Origin: an uncultured Acidimicrobiia bacterium
Lineage (GTDB): Bacteria > Actinomycetota > Acidimicrobiia > Spongiisociales > JAENVV01
Assembly: GCA_905480085.1 (NCBI GenBank)
Contig: CAJQPD010000091.1
Location: 1-9,589 of the forward strand
DNA: 9,589 nucleotides
Reading direction: 5' to 3'
Made by a program: the position numbers and the translations under genes. Below, one piece after another: positions 6,930 through 9,589 of the stretch; the stretch's first letter is position 1, and each line of letters opens with the position of its first letter. The notes beneath the pieces were generated by a model. That model saw only the letters and a program-made list of their open reading frames with translations, did not search any database and had not been told where the DNA came from.

Positions 6930-7202
6930 TTAGTCCTCCTCAAGGAGCTTGCCTACGTATTTACTGCGGCGCTTTCCGTCCTCGCGCCAATACGCGTACC
7001 AATAGGGACCATGAGGGCAGGTTGTGCAGGTCGGACGACCGCATCGCACCGACTGCTGGCGAAGGCTGACCTTTGGACTCCCCCCGACCTGGGCGATGGC
7101 CCCGGTTCGCTCGAGATGGGCTTGGGTGAGAATGAGCAACCGGCGCAGTTCGTGCTCATCGAGATCTTTGATATCGTCGAGGAGATCCCGATCGAGACCC
7201 AC
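6930..7202 (-). CDS. DUF6788-like small cysteine-rich protein
   Basis: With a GTG start at 7202 the protein has 90 residues. The first half is an acidic/leucine-rich helix (MGLDRDLLDDIKDLDEHEL). The second half carries CGRPTCTTCPHGPYWYAYW and ends RRSKYVGKLLEED. The C-x4-C-x2-C cluster (C54, C59, C62 by my count) followed by HGPYWY...W and a basic SKYVGK tail resembles DUF6788-type proteins, which I know mainly from uncharacterised and mobile contexts. GTG 7202 is preferred to the longer frame from 7307 because it lies 5 bases after the DUF3499 stop, has GGTGG 10 bases upstream, and the longer form would overlap the DUF3499 gene by 100 bases. Coupling suggests the two proteins are made together. 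Metal or nucleic-acid binding is plausible from composition, but the function is unknown. Confidence 0.7.
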   Translation of the reverse strand: MGLDRDLLDDIKDLDEHELRRLLILTQAHLERTGAIAQVGGSPKVSLRQQSVRCGRPTCTTCPHGPYWYAYWREDGKRRSKYVGKLLEED

Positions 7203-7207
7203 CGCGC

Positions 7208-7432
7208 TCAGGCCACCTCGGAGGGAGCGAATAATCGCACGATATTGCGGCGGTCGGTGAGCGTCCAACCCATTGGAGGGGTAAGCCGATCGGCGTGGGT
7301 CGCACACACCGGATACCCGGCCCCGGGCACAACTGACCTCGTGAGGTCATCGAGCCACACAGCACTCTCGGCATAGTTATAAGACATAATCGACCCGGCT
7401 GGGGCCCCGCAGCGTGCGCAATGTTCAAGCAT
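7208..7432 (-). CDS. DUF3499 family protein, actinobacterial zinc protein
   Basis: The protein has 74 residues. The pattern is C5-x2-C8 near the start (HCARCGAPAGS), SYNYAESAVWLDDL in the middle, then C43-x2-H46 in PVCATHADRLTPPMGW. This closely follows the DUF3499 family of actinobacteria, whose usual form reads roughly C-x-R-P-A-x-A-T-L-T-Y-x-Y-A-x-S ... C-A-E-H-A-x-R-x-T-x-P-x-G-W. A zinc site made of the three cysteines and the histidine is likely. Function is unknown, but the family is commonly found near DUF5719, phosphomannomutase and Trm112-like genes, as here. Start choice is uncertain: ATG 7432 matches family length, while ATG 7462 adds ten residues with two more cysteines; neither has a good Shine-Dalgarno. 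The gene is coupled to the downstream DUF6788-like gene. Confidence 0.85.
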   Translation of the reverse strand: MLEHCARCGAPAGSIMSYNYAESAVWLDDLTRSVVPGAGYPVCATHADRLTPPMGWTLTDRRNIVRLFAPSEVA

Positions 7433-7486
7433 GTGGGTGGAGCATATGCACCGTTCCCTCATACACCAAGTATTTCAGGAATTTTT

Positions 7487-7511
7487 CTTACGCGCCAGAT
7501 TGGCGCGTAAG
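7487..7511 (-). terminator. Perfect 11-bp hairpin after the thioredoxin-like gene
   Basis: CTTACGCGCCA (7487-7497) and TGGCGCGTAAG (7501-7511) are exact inverted repeats around a three-base centre. On the minus-strand RNA the hairpin begins 9 bases after the thioredoxin-like stop codon, where an intrinsic terminator would sit. However, the bases that follow are GAAAAATTCC-like (A-rich), not a U-run, so it would be an atypical, actinobacterial-style terminator. It could equally be an RNA 3'-end stabiliser or a palindromic operator for the DUF3499 operon that starts 25 to 55 bases further on. Confidence 0.5.
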
Positions 7512-7520
7512 TCGATTTTG

Positions 7521-7904
7521 TCATTCTCGAGAAAGTTGTAATTTCGCCCGGACAATTTGCCGGGGAGTGGGAACACCAGCGATATCGAACAAAATCTGCC
7601 CGGTCCGGCCCGCCACGATCAACCGGGGCACTTCGGAGATCTCAAGGGCATCAAACACATCACCGTTGGAAGCCCACTCGAATTTCCGCACTTCCAACTC
7701 ACCGGCGGCAATGGCCGCGGCCGCAGGAATGCACGAGGCACAGAGTGCGTCCCCGAAGTACAAAGCTGCGGGGAATGGACCGAGGTCGGCGGGTAGTCGG
7801 CGGACGGGCGAACGTCTATCCAGCCGTCGTACCAACCAAACACTGAACCCGACCACGGCTGCCACGGCAAGGAGAATGACGAGTCGACCGACCGGATCAC
7901 TCAT
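7521..7904 (-). CDS. Membrane-anchored thioredoxin-like protein
   Basis: The protein has 127 residues. One N-terminal helix (about 7-25, LVILLAVAAVVGFSVWLV) is followed by basic residues (RRLDRR), then a small thioredoxin-like domain. By the positive-inside pattern this domain should be cytoplasmic. The domain has ALYFGDALC ending in the CxxC site C55-A-S-C58, then a VRKFEWA strand, the cis-proline stretch EVPRLIV (P93, where most thioredoxins have T or S before or after), and GRTGQILFDIAGVP as the last strands. A disulfide reductase or carrier is the natural reading; which partner it serves is unknown. ATG 7904 overlaps the DUF5719 stop by 8 bases (ATGAGTGA), so the upstream open frame to 7940 is not used. 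It is the last gene before the hairpin at 7487-7511. Confidence 0.8.
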   Translation of the reverse strand: MSDPVGRLVILLAVAAVVGFSVWLVRRLDRRSPVRRLPADLGPFPAALYFGDALCASCIPAAAAIAAGELEVRKFEWASNGDVFDALEISEVPRLIVAGRTGQILFDIAGVPTPRQIVRAKLQLSRE

Positions 7905-9177
7905 TGACAAAGGGCAGTCCCATCGCGTACGCCACTCCATTCTCGCTCACCGCATACCATCCGACGACCACCGGACCGGTGGCCGAGACCTGCATTCCTC
8001 CTTCGGAGACCGGCGCCGAAACAGACGTCACCCCCCCTGCGGCAACCACCACCTTGTCCTGACCGAGACGGCTCACCACCGTGGCGGTAATGTCATCGAG
8101 GGTCGGGTTGAGAATCACCACGGTGGTTTCCGGGAGGGCACCGGCCCCCGGCAAGAGCCAATCTTTGGCAGATACCGTCGATCCCGCCACAGACGCTCGA
8201 CCGCTCTCACCCCGGCTTACCAGGAAGGCCGCCATGGGACCGTCGGCCTGGACAATGTACCCTTCGCCCGCCGCCAGTTCGATCGTCGCTACCTGTCGCG
8301 GATCAACGCTCCCCCGATCAAGCTCCTCACCAGCCCCACTCGAAGTCGCCCGGCCAATCTGATAACCCATCGGCGTCGCCGAAGCATTCACGAGAACGAG
8401 TGTGTTCGCCAGCTCAGAAACCCCCCCGAACGGGAAATACCACTCGCTGCCAGCCGCCACACCGGACAGGACGGCGGCACCACCGGCGCTTGCCTGCTCC
8501 ACAAACGTAGGAATCACCCGGCCATCCGTCTGTTCGACTTCAACCGAGAGCCACTCGCGGAACCCGAGAATGTCCGTCAACGCGATGGTCCGGCTTGACT
8601 GGGCCGGAACCGAGACCGCCTCCAGGCTTTGATCCGGTTCGCTCCCGTTCTCGGACAATGCCCGGATCGTCAGCTTGGCGTCTTCCGGGAACGGGTTGAA
8701 CAGGCGAAGATCCAGAGTGAGCCCCTCTGCGGTTGAACCGCCCCCGAGCACCCAGACATCTGGCACGGTAGAGGGACAGCTGGCCGCCACAAGACCGAGG
8801 ACTCCCTCGCCAACAGCCGTGGCTGCGGCCGGTCCTGCGGCGAACTCGACTATCGCTCCTTCAACACCCACCGGGAGCACCGAAGCGACGCGCACAGAAC
8901 CAAAGGGAGCGACCGCCTGCGGTTCGCTGGAAGCGACTCCCCCGTTCTGCAATACGGTAACGGTGGCCTGGGTGTCGAGAGATGACGCCAACTGGACCGA
9001 CATGTCAATCGCAGAATCGGATCGAACCCATCCGCAGTAGGCGATACTCGTAGCCGAAACTGGCATCTCTATCACACTGCTTGGCACGGTCGGAATCGTC
9101 GGCACGGGTCTGGCGGGAAGCAACGCGACAAACAGTCCGGCCGCCACGAGACTCAGAAGCAACGTCGTTCGCTTCAT
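7897..9177 (-). CDS. DUF5719 family secreted protein
   Basis: The protein has 426 residues. Residues 1 to about 22 (MKRTTLLLSLVAAGLFVALL) are a signal peptide with a K-R start and no lipobox. The mature part is rich in Val, Ala, Ser and Gly, with repeated beta-type segments, and has two cysteines (C48 in AYCGW, C134 in ASCPS) that could pair outside the cell. CPSTVPDVWVLGGGSTAEG and LFNPFPEDAKLTI are the marks by which I assign DUF5719, a family found in actinobacteria next to a large membrane glycosyltransferase. Its ATG overlaps the glycosyltransferase stop (ATGA), so the two are made together and probably act together at the envelope. No catalytic motif is visible. A role in presenting, binding or polymerising a cell-surface glycan is inference from context only. 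Confidence 0.85.
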   Translation of the reverse strand: MKRTTLLLSLVAAGLFVALLPARPVPTIPTVPSSVIEMPVSATSIAYCGWVRSDSAIDMSVQLASSLDTQATVTVLQNGGVASSEPQAVAPFGSVRVASVLPVGVEGAIVEFAAGPAAATAVGEGVLGLVAASCPSTVPDVWVLGGGSTAEGLTLDLRLFNPFPEDAKLTIRALSENGSEPDQSLEAVSVPAQSSRTIALTDILGFREWLSVEVEQTDGRVIPTFVEQASAGGAAVLSGVAAGSEWYFPFGGVSELANTLVLVNASATPMGYQIGRATSSGAGEELDRGSVDPRQVATIELAAGEGYIVQADGPMAAFLVSRGESGRASVAGSTVSAKDWLLPGAGALPETTVVILNPTLDDITATVVSRLGQDKVVVAAGGVTSVSAPVSEGGMQVSATGPVVVGWYAVSENGVAYAMGLPFVNE

Positions 9178-9589
9178 GCTCGGTTCCGAACCCCGAAAAC
9201 CGCTGCCAACCCGGCGAGAAGCAAGGCGCCGGCCGCTGCCCAGGCGAAGACCCGTACCAGTTGATCGGTTGAGGCTTCGATCACTCCGGTCGATCCGTCC
9301 ATGACAACCGGCAGGTCCGATTGACCGAATGGAGTCGGATTGACGGCGATAAGCACTTGCGGGGCTGGTTCGCCAACGAAGGTCGTCCCGTCAGCTCGCC
9401 ATGGCATACCTGACTCGGTTCGGGCCACAAACGCCGGATACACGTTTTCATATACGGTGAAGGCCCCATCACCCACCGCCAGTTGCTTGAGGTCGAGTTT
9501 GTTTTCAAATGCCGGGTTCAGCACGGTGGGAGCCGTCGCAACTACCCATCGGATACCCAACTCGCCAAGGTCCTGACCGGGCCGCAACA
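9174..9589 (-). CDS. Large membrane glycosyltransferase, C-terminal end only
   Basis: The frame is open to the window edge; 137 complete residues are visible and the true start lies beyond. The visible part reads LGELGIRWVVATAP, then short strands (LKQLAVGDGAFTVYENV), a further beta-rich section, and ends with a hydrophobic helix (about 111-131 of the visible part) plus a basic tail VRNRA. LGIRWVVA-type segments and a final helix are usual at the C-terminus of the big actinobacterial family 2 glycosyltransferases that precede DUF5719. No catalytic domain is in view, so the assignment rests on this ending and on the ATGA overlap with the DUF5719 gene. A TTG near the edge (9587-9585) is just an internal codon. 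An alternative is another membrane protein with a similar outside domain. Confidence 0.65.
   Translation of the reverse strand, partial: LRPGQDLGELGIRWVVATAPTVLNPAFENKLDLKQLAVGDGAFTVYENVYPAFVARTESGMPWRADGTTFVGEPAPQVLIAVNPTPFGQSDLPVVMDGSTGVIEASTDQLVRVFAWAAAGALLLAGLAAVFGVRNRA

Noticed and set aside
6921..6937. Weak 5-bp hairpin around the stop codon of the DUF6788-like gene
   Set aside because: The stem AGGAC/GTCCT is short, has no U-run, and is expected by chance.
7414..8598. Open frame of 394 codons on the plus strand
   Set aside because: It runs antisense to DUF5719, the thioredoxin-like gene and part of DUF3499. Its composition (Arg, Thr, Pro, Ser rich, no domain) is typical of a shadow frame in high-GC DNA.
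1..9589. tRNA, rRNA, CRISPR, transposase or attachment-site signals
   Set aside because: The gaps between genes are all short, and I saw no cloverleaf arms, direct-repeat arrays, recombinase motifs or terminal inverted repeats.

Overview
This window comes from a high-GC, gene-dense bacterial chromosome, most likely an actinomycetote. The best evidence is two families I know almost only from that phylum: a DUF3499 zinc protein and a secreted DUF5719 protein, the latter lying directly after the 3' end of a large membrane glycosyltransferase gene. The phosphomannomutase followed by a Trm112-like protein is also a common actinobacterial arrangement. An uncultured, Acidimicrobiia-like lineage would fit, but genus-level placement cannot be made from this sequence. 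I see no mobile element, phage gene, CRISPR array, rRNA or tRNA. No stretch over 300 bases lacks a gene.

All genes but one are on the minus strand, so transcription mostly runs from the right end to the left. Right block (9589 to 7521): the C-terminus of a large glycosyltransferase, a DUF5719 secreted protein and a membrane-anchored thioredoxin-like protein. They are joined by stop/start overlaps of 4 and 8 bases. A perfect 11-bp hairpin follows. Middle block (7462 to 3942): a DUF3499 protein coupled to a small DUF6788-like cysteine protein, then a 75-base gap with a plausible promoter, then a 58-residue zinc ribbon, a large GT-C-like membrane protein and a GtrA-type flippase. The last two overlap by ATGA. 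The only plus-strand gene, a family 2 glycosyltransferase (3268-3993), converges on gtrA and overlaps its 3' end by 52 bases.

Left block (3219 to 1): phosphomannomutase/phosphoglucomutase, Trm112-like protein, ComF, long-form ribosome hibernation factor and the receiver domain of a NarL-type response regulator cut by the window edge. Spacing is tight (1-base gap, 67-base gap with a hairpin, 12-base gap, 4-base overlap).

Functionally the window is mostly cell-envelope sugar metabolism: making sugar-1-phosphates (phosphohexomutase), loading a sugar on polyprenyl phosphate (family 2 glycosyltransferase), flipping it (GtrA), and transferring it outside the membrane (GT-C-like protein). Small zinc proteins and ribosome or stress functions are interleaved. 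I found no clearly novel defence or mobile system. The most interesting points are the strand-split three-part glycosylation set, the uncharacterised small cysteine-rich proteins, and two strong intergenic hairpins without U-tracts.
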